Shown in pieces: positions 26,069 through 34,393 of a stretch of DNA of 64,000 nt. The notes below the pieces were generated by a model. The model did no database searches. It worked only from the letters and a program-made list of their open reading frames with translations, and was not told where the DNA came from. Each line of letters opens with the position of its first letter. The stretch's first letter is position 1. The DNA is taken from the NCBI GenBank assembly GCA_001828855.1, contig MHZT01000027.1, positions 1-64,000 on the forward strand, in the 5' to 3' direction. The translations under genes were made by a program, and so were the position numbers. This DNA comes from Rhodobacterales bacterium RIFCSPHIGHO2_02_FULL_62_130. GTDB lineage: Bacteria > Pseudomonadota > Alphaproteobacteria > Rhodobacterales > Rhodobacteraceae.

Positions 26069-26196
26069 TTGCTTTCTTGCGCAGGATATTGCTTTCGCGC
26101 AAAGGGCGACACCAGATAAGCAACTGATAAGTAACGGTTTATTATCGCATCGAATCAGTCTGGGATGCTCTTGCGCACTCTCATGCTTTTTTTGCC
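26069..26196. repeat. Candidate transposase-binding repeats downstream of tnsC
   Basis: Four related motifs lie in one orientation: TTGCTTTCTTGCGCAGG (26069-26085), TTGCTTTCGCGCAAAGG (26089-26105), TGCTCTTGCGCA (26166-26177) and TGCTTTTTTTGCC (26184-26196). Their reverse complements carry the GCAAGAAAG-like core also seen before tnsA (CTCAAGAAAG), so both flanks point inward. This fits the second end of the same element, but the exact termini and target duplication could not be fixed. Confidence 0.4.
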
Positions 26197-26292
26197 TCGG
26201 AGATCTGTCTGGACAGGCAAATTTTGTCCAAACGGGGCAAGGCTGTCCATTGAACCGGTGATTTTTATCCACTCTTGAAAAATCAATGACTT

Positions 26293-26320
26293 ACGCCGCC
26301 CGGTTTCGGGCGGCGTTTTC
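26293..26320 (+). terminator. Second rho-independent-like hairpin
   Basis: A perfect ten-base-pair stem ACGCCGCCCG / CGGGCGGCGT with loop GTTT, followed by TTTC. No gene ends nearby on this strand, so it may insulate nptA (26670) from the element or end an unannotated transcript. The stretch 26321-26669 shows no gene. Confidence 0.6.
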
Positions 26321-26669
26321 ATGGAAGGGATATGGTCTTCCGGTTCGGGGGCCTGACTGCCCCCGCCGCGAGCGTAGGCAAAGGGCCTGACCGCGCATCT
26401 TGATATCCGCGGCATATGGGGTGCGGTGGCAATTTCTTACCTTTGCCGGTCCAATCTCATGGCAGCTGTGCGCTTCAAAACCTGACCACTTCATCCGTTC
26501 GTCCAAAGTGGACCGCTACAAATGTTCAAAGCGGCCATATTGATCATGCCAGTTATTTGCAAATCTGACTCCGGTCGACGCAGTGACGGAGCGGACTTGG
26601 CATGTACGAAATTCTTGACCAAATAGCTGAAGCCCGCTGCATTGGCGGTCCTTCGGGCCGGTTCAGCGC

Positions 26670-28337
26670 ATGAGCGGGACAGCAATGCTGTTGCATCTGG
26701 CTGGGGCGGTGGCGCTTTTGCTTTATGCGACCCGCATGGTGCGAACCGGCGTCGAGCGGGCTGGCGGGCCGATGTTGCGGCGGCATTTGCAGCAGTTGCT
26801 GTCCAATCCTGTGGCGGCTGCGGGGATCGGTGCCGTCCTTGCCTTGGCGTTTCAAAGCGCGACTGCGGTTAACCTTTTGCTATCCTCGCTGGCTGGCAGT
26901 GGTCTGGTTCCGGGTGTTTCTGCCTTGGTGGGCGCGCTGGGGGCCGATTTCGGGTCTGCCGTCGTCGTGCGCCTGCTGACGCTGGATCTGTCCTTGGTGA
27001 TGCCGATGGCGATGATCGGCGGGACGGTCATCTTCTTGTCGACCGAGCAACGCGCATGGCGTCAGGCCGGACGCATCCTGATCGGCGCAGGTCTGATCCT
27101 TATGGCGCTGCACCTGATCGGGCAGGCCTCCGAGCCGCTGCGCGACAGCCATTTCCTGCCGCTGGTGATCGGGTATCTGACGGATGATCCCGTAACAGCG
27201 TTTCTTGTCGCGGCGATTTGCGCGTGGCTGTTCCATTCCTCGGTCGCCTTCATCCTGCTGGTTGTGGCGCTGGCGACCCGTGGATTGATCCCTGCCGAGC
27301 TTGGATTGGTGCTGATGCTGGGCGGCAATCTTGGCGGGGCGCTGATTGCCGTGGTGCTGTCGCGCGGCGCTGTGCCTGAGACGCGGGCGGTGCCGGTTGC
27401 CAATCTTGTGCTGCGTGGCGGGGCTGCGGTTCTGACACTCTTGGCGCTGCGGGCCAATCCGGTGCCGATGGATTGGCTGGGGGCAACCGCTGCGGCGCAA
27501 ATCCTGAACGGTCATATCGTGTTCAATTTTGCCGTCGTGATGCTTGCTCTGCCGCTGGCGCGACGCGCGCATGATCTTGTCCTGTCGCTTCTGTCGAAGC
27601 CATCGCAACTGTCGGCCGATCTGACACCCGCCACCACGCTGGATGACAGCGTCCTTGGTGAGCCGTCACAGGCGCTGGCGAATGTCACCCGTGAGGTCGT
27701 TGGCATTTGCGGTGACCTTGAAACCATGCTGGAAACCGTGATCCAGCTTTACGAGGTGCCTGACGCCGCGCGGATCGAAGCCGTCGCCAGACTGGATGAC
27801 CGGATCGACCTGTCGCATAGCCGGATCAAGCTGTATCTCGCGCGGCTGGCGAACAGCGGTATGGACGCAGGTGCAACGCAGCGGATGCAGGAATTGCTGG
27901 CGGCTTGCATTGCGCTGGAACAGGCGGGCGATGTCGCCAGCAGCAATCTGTTGGCACATGTGAAGCGCAAGCATGACCGTGGCCTGTCGTTCAGCCCCGA
28001 AGGCTGGCTGGAACTGGTCGATCTGCACGGCCTTTTGCTGACCGATGCGCGTCTGGCCTTCAACATCATCGTGTCACGCGACCAGAACACCGCGCTGGCG
28101 CTGGTGCGGGCCAAAGAACGCTTCCGCGAGGCCGAACGCCGCGCCACAGCGCTGCATTTCGGGCGGTTGCGGGATCGTGGCATCCGCAGCATCGAGACGA
28201 GTTCGCTTCATCTCGACACCATCCGCGACCTCAAGCAGATCAACTCGCTTCTGGCGACGCTGGCCTACCCCGTTCTTGAAGAAAAGGGGCTGTTGGCCAG
28301 TTCCCGCCTGCGGTTGCCGGAGGCAGGCATCGCCTGA
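26670..28337 (+). CDS. Na/Pi cotransporter family protein (NptA/PhoU fusion)
   Basis: 555 residues. The N-terminal half (to about 310) has many membrane helices with the two inverted Na/Pi repeats (FQSATAVNLLLSSLAGSG and FHSSVAFILLVVALATRG, the QSSS-like signatures). The C-terminal half (about 330-545) is a soluble PhoU-like helical bundle. Members import phosphate with sodium or regulate phosphate traffic. It is followed after 45 bases by a Pot-type ABC operon on the same strand, so a shared transcript is possible. Confidence 0.85.
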   Translation: MSGTAMLLHLAGAVALLLYATRMVRTGVERAGGPMLRRHLQQLLSNPVAAAGIGAVLALAFQSATAVNLLLSSLAGSGLVPGVSALVGALGADFGSAVVVRLLTLDLSLVMPMAMIGGTVIFLSTEQRAWRQAGRILIGAGLILMALHLIGQASEPLRDSHFLPLVIGYLTDDPVTAFLVAAICAWLFHSSVAFILLVVALATRGLIPAELGLVLMLGGNLGGALIAVVLSRGAVPETRAVPVANLVLRGGAAVLTLLALRANPVPMDWLGATAAAQILNGHIVFNFAVVMLALPLARRAHDLVLSLLSKPSQLSADLTPATTLDDSVLGEPSQALANVTREVVGICGDLETMLETVIQLYEVPDAARIEAVARLDDRIDLSHSRIKLYLARLANSGMDAGATQRMQELLAACIALEQAGDVASSNLLAHVKRKHDRGLSFSPEGWLELVDLHGLLLTDARLAFNIIVSRDQNTALALVRAKERFREAERRATALHFGRLRDRGIRSIETSSLHLDTIRDLKQINSLLATLAYPVLEEKGLLASSRLRLPEAGIA

Positions 28338-28382
28338 CCCTTTCACCACGCGAACCACCACTCCAACAAAAGGATACCGACC

Positions 28383-29498
28383 ATGACGACCCTTTCCCGC
28401 CGCAGCCTTCTTGCCACAGGCGCCGCAACACTGGCTGCGCCGCTGTTTGCGCGCCGTTCGCTTGCCTCTTCGGGGGTGGTGAATGTGTTCGCCTGGGGCG
28501 ACTACTTTCAGCCCAACATCGTCGAGGCTTTCGAGGCGGCGACAGGTATCAAGATCAATGTCTCGACCTACGGATCGAACGAGGAAGCCGCCAGCAAGCT
28601 GCGCGCGGCGGGCGGGCAGGGGTTCGATCTGATCTTCCCGTCGGTCGACACCCGCCCGAATTATGACGAAGGCGATCTGCTGGCCGAGATCGACGAAACC
28701 AAGCTGGATGTGGCGCGCATCGAACCGTCTTTGTGGCGGTCTTCGCTGGAACTGGGTGCGGCGCGGCGCGGCAAGCGCTATCTGGTGCCGTTTACCTGGG
28801 GAACCGAGGGCATCACCTATGACAGCAGCGCGCTGAATGTGGCACCGGGCGAATTGTCTTACGCGCATCTGTGGGCCGACGGATTGGAGGGCAAGGTAGC
28901 CCTGCGGCAGAAATCGGTTCTGGTCAGCCTTGCGATCTATCTGGATGCGACGGGCGAATTGCCGTCGAACCGCGCGCTGGATCTTTACAAATCCGAGGAA
29001 GATACCCGCCGCATTTTCGATGGTTGCGTGGCCTTTGCCGCCAAGCACAAGAAGAACATCGGTTCCTATTGGAACAACGCCACCGAGGCGACCACCGCCT
29101 TTACCGATGCCGGCTGCACCATCGGCCAGACATGGGACACCACCGGCATCAAGCTGAACAGCGATGTCGATGCAAAATGGCGCTATGCCGCGCCGAAAGA
29201 GGGCGCGCTGGCGTGGATGGACACCGCCGCTGTGCCGTCGGGGGCCGAGAATATCGATCAGGCCTATGCGCTGCTGAACTTCCTTCTTAGCCCCGAGGTC
29301 GGCGGTCTGTTCTCGAACAACACCGGCTATAATTCGGCCGCCTTGGGCAGCGCGGCACACATGTCCGAGGCAGGTCGGGCAGCGTTCGAGTTCGCCTATC
29401 CCGGCGATGCCATCGCCAACCTGTGGTGGTGGCCGATGTTCACGCCGTGGTTCAGCCAGGTCCGCGAGGAATATGTCGAGAAGCTGACCAACGCCTGA
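28383..29498 (+). CDS. Pot-type ABC importer substrate-binding protein, Tat-exported
   Basis: 371 residues. The N terminus has a twin-arginine signal (SRRSLLATGAATLAAP). The mature part is a PotD/SBP_bac_8 fold (NVFAWGDYFQPNIVEAFEAATGIKI). It is the binding protein for the ATPase and two permeases encoded next. Downstream sugar-isomerase-like and monophosphatase-like genes suggest the ligand may not be a simple polyamine. The ribosome-binding site AAGGA is seven bases before the ATG. Confidence 0.82.
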   Translation: MTTLSRRSLLATGAATLAAPLFARRSLASSGVVNVFAWGDYFQPNIVEAFEAATGIKINVSTYGSNEEAASKLRAAGGQGFDLIFPSVDTRPNYDEGDLLAEIDETKLDVARIEPSLWRSSLELGAARRGKRYLVPFTWGTEGITYDSSALNVAPGELSYAHLWADGLEGKVALRQKSVLVSLAIYLDATGELPSNRALDLYKSEEDTRRIFDGCVAFAAKHKKNIGSYWNNATEATTAFTDAGCTIGQTWDTTGIKLNSDVDAKWRYAAPKEGALAWMDTAAVPSGAENIDQAYALLNFLLSPEVGGLFSNNTGYNSAALGSAAHMSEAGRAAFEFAYPGDAIANLWWWPMFTPWFSQVREEYVEKLTNA

Positions 29499-29577
29499 CC
29501 CAAGGCGCATGGGCGGCGCGGGGGCCAAGCACCACCCCGCGCCGCCGCACAACACCAATCAAGGAATGGACCCCGAG

Positions 29578-30675
29578 ATGACAGGTCAAACCACGGGCAA
29601 GGCAATCGAATTTGATCGGGCATCGGTCCGGTTCGGCCAGTTTCAGGCTGTGCAGCCGACCGACTTGCGGATCGAGCCGGGCGAGTTCTTCTCGATCCTC
29701 GGCCCATCGGGCTGCGGCAAGACCACGCTGCTGCGTCTGTTGTCGGGCTTTCTGGACCCGACCGAAGGCGATGTCAGGATTGGCGGGGCCTCGATGGTGG
29801 GGATTGATCCGTCGGTGCGCCCGACGGCCTTGATCTTTCAGAACCTTGCGCTGTTCCCGCTGATGCCGATCTGGGAAAACGTGGCCTTCGGGCTGGAAAT
29901 GCGCGGTTGGTCGCGTGCAAAGCGGCGGGATCGGGCTTATGAACTTCTGGCCATGGTGGCACTGAGCGATCATGCCGAAAAGCTGCCAGCGCAGCTATCG
30001 GGCGGTCAGAAACAGCGCGTCGCCATTGCGCGGGCGCTGGCTGTGGAACCGTCGGTGCTGTTGCTGGACGAGCCCCTGTCGGCGCTGGACCTGAAGCTGC
30101 GCCAGCATATGCGGGCCGAGTTGAAGCAGATACAGGCCCGCACCGGCATCACCTTTGTCTATATCACCCATGATCAGGGTGAGGCCTTGACGATGAGCGA
30201 TCGGGTGGCGGTGATGAACCGTGGCCGCATCATGCAGATCGGCTCGCCCGACGAGATATATGACCGGCCCGACAACGCTTTTGTTGCCACCTTTGTCGGC
30301 GAGACGAATGCGCTGGACGGCAAGGTTGCCTCCTGCGCCGATGGTATGGCGCTGGTGGAAACGCCATTGGGCGGGTTCCGTGCCGCAAATCCCAAGGGGC
30401 TACGGGCCGGAACCGAGGCGATCCTGTTCCTGCGCCCCGAGAAACTGCGCCTGCTTGCGGCGGGCGAGACCGAAGATAACCAGATTGCGGCAAGGGTTGT
30501 GCGCCGCGACATGGAAGGTGCGTGGTCGACCCTTGTGGTGGAAACAGGCGGGCGCGAACTGAAACTGCATTTGCCGCATGACGGGCGTGAGACGCTTGCT
30601 TCTGGCGAGGTGGCGTTGGGTTTCAAGGCCGCCGAAGCGGTGATCCTGCCGAAAGGGGAAATGTCGGATGACTAG
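29578..30675 (+). CDS. Pot-type ABC importer ATP-binding protein
   Basis: 365 residues from the ATG at 29578; an in-frame ATG at 29566 and a longer frame are less likely. ABC motifs: Walker A GPSGCGKT, signature LSGGQKQR, Walker B LLLDEPLSALD, H-loop ITHDQGEA. A C-terminal TOBE domain (about 280-360) follows, as in PotA/FbpC. It overlaps the permease gene by eight bases. Confidence 0.88.
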   Translation: MTGQTTGKAIEFDRASVRFGQFQAVQPTDLRIEPGEFFSILGPSGCGKTTLLRLLSGFLDPTEGDVRIGGASMVGIDPSVRPTALIFQNLALFPLMPIWENVAFGLEMRGWSRAKRRDRAYELLAMVALSDHAEKLPAQLSGGQKQRVAIARALAVEPSVLLLDEPLSALDLKLRQHMRAELKQIQARTGITFVYITHDQGEALTMSDRVAVMNRGRIMQIGSPDEIYDRPDNAFVATFVGETNALDGKVASCADGMALVETPLGGFRAANPKGLRAGTEAILFLRPEKLRLLAAGETEDNQIAARVVRRDMEGAWSTLVVETGGRELKLHLPHDGRETLASGEVALGFKAAEAVILPKGEMSDD

Positions 30676-31717
30676 GCTTTTCCGCGCCTTTGGCACGCCG
30701 CTTTCGGCCCTGATCCTGCTGTTTTCAGGCATCTGGATCTTTGGCCTGATCGCCGCGCCGCAACTGATCATGATCGAGCAATCGCTGTGGCGGATGGAGC
30801 GGCCCACCGGCGCCGCCGAAATTTCGGTGCAGATCGACGGGCTTTACAATCAGCTTGACGTTCTGGCGCTGGACCGCGCCACCGTCGAGGCCGAAACGGA
30901 TGCTGCGAAACGCGCCGCAGATCTGGCCGCGATTGACGCAAAGGAAGCTGGCCTGAAGGTGGACATCGCGGCGCTTGAGGAAACCGAAAGCACGCCGGTC
31001 AAGGTTTATACGCTGGCGAATTTCGGCCAGATGGGAACCGCGCATCTGGCGATCTTTGCCAAGACCATCGCGGCATCGCTTGCGGTTTCGGCCATTGCTC
31101 TGGTGGTCTGCTATCCGATTGCCTATGCCGTGGCCAAGTTGGAAACCCCGCGCACGGCATCGGTGATCATGCTGGGGCTGGTGATCCCCTATGCAATCAA
31201 CGAGCTTTTGCGGATATTTGCGTGGCAGATGATCCTGAACCAGAATGGGCCGGTCAACCTGCTGCTGGGGTTATTCGGGTTCGATCCCGTTCCCTTTCTG
31301 GAAAGCGGCACCGGCGTCTTTGTCGCCATGGTCTATGCCTATATCCTGTTCATGGTATTCCCGCTGTATAATGTGCTGGAAACGCTGGACAGCAATCAGG
31401 TGGAAGCCGCGCGCGACCTTGGGGCCTCGACCTGGAATATCCATCGTCGCGTGGTGATCCCGCATGCAAGGCCCGGCATTGCCGTGGGGTGCATCATGAC
31501 TTTCATGCTTTCGGCCGGCTCTTATGCGGTGCCCTATATCATGACGCGCGGCACGGCGTCGCCGTGGTTCACCCAGTTGATCTACAACCGCTTTTTCGAG
31601 GCGACCAACTGGAATGTCGGTGCTGCCTATGCGCTGAGCCTGCTTGTCGTTTGCACGCTTTTCATCTTCGGGATGATGCGTATTCTGAAAGTCAACTTGA
31701 AGGACATCGCCAAATGA
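30668..31717 (+). CDS. Pot-type ABC importer permease 1 with periplasmic coiled-coil insertion
   Basis: 349 residues. After a first membrane helix (about 15-37) comes an unusual polar stretch of about 70 residues rich in Ala, Asp and Glu (DRATVEAETDAAKRAADLAA), predicted coiled coil. The usual PotB-like core with the EAA loop (EAARDLGASTWNIHRRVVIP) follows. The insertion is not part of standard PotB. It overlaps neighbouring genes on both sides, so it is translationally coupled. Confidence 0.85.
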   Translation: MTRLFRAFGTPLSALILLFSGIWIFGLIAAPQLIMIEQSLWRMERPTGAAEISVQIDGLYNQLDVLALDRATVEAETDAAKRAADLAAIDAKEAGLKVDIAALEETESTPVKVYTLANFGQMGTAHLAIFAKTIAASLAVSAIALVVCYPIAYAVAKLETPRTASVIMLGLVIPYAINELLRIFAWQMILNQNGPVNLLLGLFGFDPVPFLESGTGVFVAMVYAYILFMVFPLYNVLETLDSNQVEAARDLGASTWNIHRRVVIPHARPGIAVGCIMTFMLSAGSYAVPYIMTRGTASPWFTQLIYNRFFEATNWNVGAAYALSLLVVCTLFIFGMMRILKVNLKDIAK

Positions 31718-32520
31718 CCAGAACCGGCACGGGCAGCACCTTTGTCTTGCGTCTCTATATGGGCCTGTTTTTCGCCTATATGTTCCTGCCCTTGGGCGTC
31801 ATGGTGGCGGCGGGCGTCAACGATTACTCGCCGCCGTCGATCACGGTCTGGCAAGGGTTCACCCTGCGCTGGTTCACGGAGTTCTGGACCGATGCGCGGA
31901 TGTGGTCGGGGTTGGTGAATTCATTGATCATTGCAGTGGCTGTCATGGCGCTGGCCCTGCCGATGGGGCTTTCCGGCGCCCTGTTGCTGTCGCAGCTTGG
32001 GCGGCGTTCGGCGGGGATTGTCTACACTGTCATGGTCTCGCCGCTGCTGACACCGGGGCTGATCATCGGCATCTCGACGGTGATCCTGTGGCGCAATTTC
32101 GGCACCACGGCGGGGCTGTTCACCGCCATTCTGGCACAGTCTGCCTTCATCGCCTCATACGCGATGCTGATGTTCATGGCGCGCCTGCAACGTCAGGATC
32201 ACACGCTGGAAGAGGCCGCGCTTGATCTGGGCGCGACGCGGGCGCGGGCGTTCCGGCGCATCACGCTGCCTTTCCTGAAACCGACGATTGTGACCGCCGC
32301 TGTGATCGCATTCCTGCAAAGCTTCGAGAACTACAACACCACGATCTTCTCGATCGGTGGCAACCATACGCTTGTGACCGAAATCGGCGCGCGGATGCGC
32401 TTTGGCATCAGCCCGATGATCAACGCCATCGGTATCCTGTTCATTCTGGTTACAGTGATCTGCGCTGTCCTGTGGTCGCTTTTGCGCCAGCGCGAACGGC
32501 GGCGGGAGGCTGCGGCATGA
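31714..32520 (+). CDS. Pot-type ABC importer permease 2
   Basis: 268 residues from the ATG at 31714, which overlaps the previous stop (ATGA). PotC-like with about six membrane helices and the EAA loop EAALDLGATRARAFRRITLP. It forms the membrane channel with permease 1. A longer upstream frame is a shadow of permease 1. Confidence 0.87.
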   Translation: MTRTGTGSTFVLRLYMGLFFAYMFLPLGVMVAAGVNDYSPPSITVWQGFTLRWFTEFWTDARMWSGLVNSLIIAVAVMALALPMGLSGALLLSQLGRRSAGIVYTVMVSPLLTPGLIIGISTVILWRNFGTTAGLFTAILAQSAFIASYAMLMFMARLQRQDHTLEEAALDLGATRARAFRRITLPFLKPTIVTAAVIAFLQSFENYNTTIFSIGGNHTLVTEIGARMRFGISPMINAIGILFILVTVICAVLWSLLRQRERRREAAA

Positions 32521-33548
32521 ATCCATCACCATCCTTTGACAAAGGGGACTGGCGGCACCGGATAGCGGCGCTTGTCCCTGACGAGGCCATCCGGCTTGCC
32601 CGAAGGGCGCGCACCGCCCCGCTTTTTGCCCATGCCTATGCGTTTCATCTGAACTTCCGCTTTGGCGGCATGGTTCCGGCTGATCTTCTGGCCCATGCCG
32701 CCGCCCACGGGCTGACCGGTGTGCAGATTCATGTCGAGGATGGCGAAGCGGCCAGCCTGTCGGCAATGTCCGGCCCCGACCTGCGGGATTTCGGGGCCAA
32801 AGCGCGCCACCTTGGGCTGGCGGTGCATGTCGAGACATCCTCGACTGAAGCCCCCGATCTGGCGCGGACGGTGGCCATTGCCCATGCGGTAGGGGCCGCC
32901 GCGATGCGCTGCTATCCGCGTTATGAAGGCCGCGTGTCGAGCGTGATCGCCCGCGCCATCGCGGATCTGCGCGGTCTGGCGGCACTAGATCCCGACCAAC
33001 GGCTGCGCTTTACGCTGGAACAGCACGAGGATCTGACCTCGGCCGAATTGATCCACATCCTCAGGGCCGTGGACAATCCGCGCCTTGGTCTGCTGTTCGA
33101 CTTCGGCAATATGGTGAATGCGGGCGAGATGCCGCTGGCCGCTTTGCGGCAGCAAGCGCCGTGGCTGCGCGAGGCCCATGTCAAGGATTGCCTTGTTCTG
33201 CCAGACCGGGGCGGCTGGGCGCATCAGGCCTGCCGCAGCGGCGAAGGCCATCTGCCGATGCAGGCGCTTCTGGTCGAATTGTTGCTTCTGGGCATCGAAG
33301 AACCGCAGATCGCGGCCTTCGGGCTTGAGGAGGAGGAGGATTACTTCGCGCCCGCCCTGCGCTTCCCCGACGACGGCCCCGATCCCCATATCCCCGCCCG
33401 CAGCGCAAGTTTCACCGATCCCGGCACCGGCGACCTTGCCGCCCGCCTGTTGCACGAGCGCGACGCCGCCCTGCGCCAGTTGCAGGTCGTGCGCGCCATG
33501 CTGGACGAGATCGCAACCACCGCCGAAACCATCAGGACAATGCCATGA
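32517..33548 (+). CDS. TIM-barrel sugar isomerase/endonuclease IV-fold protein
   Basis: 343 residues, start ATGA overlapping the permease stop. Xylose-isomerase-like TIM barrel: AYAFHLNFRFGG, FTLEQHEDL with a Glu, LLFDFGNMVNAG and REAHVKDCL match the metal-ligand strands of this superfamily. Its tight coupling to the ABC genes suggests it acts on the imported compound. The C-terminal part (from about 270) is a low-similarity extension. The reaction is unknown. Confidence 0.75.
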   Translation: MNPSPSFDKGDWRHRIAALVPDEAIRLARRARTAPLFAHAYAFHLNFRFGGMVPADLLAHAAAHGLTGVQIHVEDGEAASLSAMSGPDLRDFGAKARHLGLAVHVETSSTEAPDLARTVAIAHAVGAAAMRCYPRYEGRVSSVIARAIADLRGLAALDPDQRLRFTLEQHEDLTSAELIHILRAVDNPRLGLLFDFGNMVNAGEMPLAALRQQAPWLREAHVKDCLVLPDRGGWAHQACRSGEGHLPMQALLVELLLLGIEEPQIAAFGLEEEEDYFAPALRFPDDGPDPHIPARSASFTDPGTGDLAARLLHERDAALRQLQVVRAMLDEIATTAETIRTMP

Positions 33549-34342
33549 CCGCACGCCACACCCCTTCTTGCCCGCCCGAGATGACCGCGCTGGCAAACGC
33601 CATGGCTGACGATGTGCGTCCGGTGATCCGCCGCCATTTCCGCACGCGGCTTGCGGTGGATGCCAAAGACGATGCCAGCCCCGTCACTATTGCCGACCGC
33701 GAGGCAGAACAGGTGATGCGCGCGGCGATCATGGCCCGCTTTCCGGCCCACGGTATCCGCGGCGAGGAATTCGGCCAGTATCAGGCCGATGCCGATTGGG
33801 TCTGGGTGCTGGACCCGATCGACGGCACCAAATCCTTCGTGTCTGGCTCGCTTGCCTTCGGCACGCAGATCGCGCTTTTGCACCGTGGTCAACCGGTGCT
33901 GGGCCTGATCGACCAGCCGATCACCGACGAACGCTGGCTTGGCCAAGCGGCTGCGCCGACGCTGTTCAACGGGCAGCCTGTCCAGACGAGCAAGATCGCC
34001 CTGCTGGCCGAGGCTGTTGTCTATACATCCGCCCCCGACCATTTCGACGCGGCGCAGCGGCTGCGGTATGACCGGCTTGCCCGACAGGCCCGGTTCAGCC
34101 GCGCATCGCATGATTGTTATGCGGCGGGGCTTTTGGCGCTTGGCACCGTGGATCTGCTGCTGGAAGGCAATGTCCATGACTATGATATCCTGCCGCAGAT
34201 GCCGATCATCCTTGGCGCGGGCGGCATTGTGACGGATTGGCAAGGCCGCCCCTTGGCCGATGCCCCGCGCTTTGACACCGTGCTGATGGCGGCAAATGCG
34301 GACTTGCATGCGGCGGCGCTGGAAGCCTTGCGCGACGGTTGA
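33545..34342 (+). CDS. Inositol monophosphatase family phosphatase (HisN-like)
   Basis: 265 residues. Lithium-sensitive phosphatase motifs: GEEFG (metal-binding Glu), WVLDPIDGTKSF (the Asp-Pro-Ile-Asp-Gly-Thr signature) and NVHDYDILPQMPIILGAGG (third Asp). It resembles histidinol-phosphatase/IMPase enzymes. ATG overlaps the previous stop, so it belongs to the ABC/TIM-barrel operon. It probably dephosphorylates a pathway intermediate rather than serving histidine synthesis (inference). Confidence 0.85.
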   Translation: MTARHTPSCPPEMTALANAMADDVRPVIRRHFRTRLAVDAKDDASPVTIADREAEQVMRAAIMARFPAHGIRGEEFGQYQADADWVWVLDPIDGTKSFVSGSLAFGTQIALLHRGQPVLGLIDQPITDERWLGQAAAPTLFNGQPVQTSKIALLAEAVVYTSAPDHFDAAQRLRYDRLARQARFSRASHDCYAAGLLALGTVDLLLEGNVHDYDILPQMPIILGAGGIVTDWQGRPLADAPRFDTVLMAANADLHAAALEALRDG

Positions 34343-34393
34343 GCCTGCGCGGTCAAGCGCTACAAAGGGCGGAACACGCTGGAGGAAGAGCCT

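Noticed and set aside
26226-26242. GTCCAAAC sequence resembling the GTTTGG motifs near the 3073 terminus
   Set aside because: Only eight bases match and no TGT/ACA end is in register, so it does not support joining the two elements into one.
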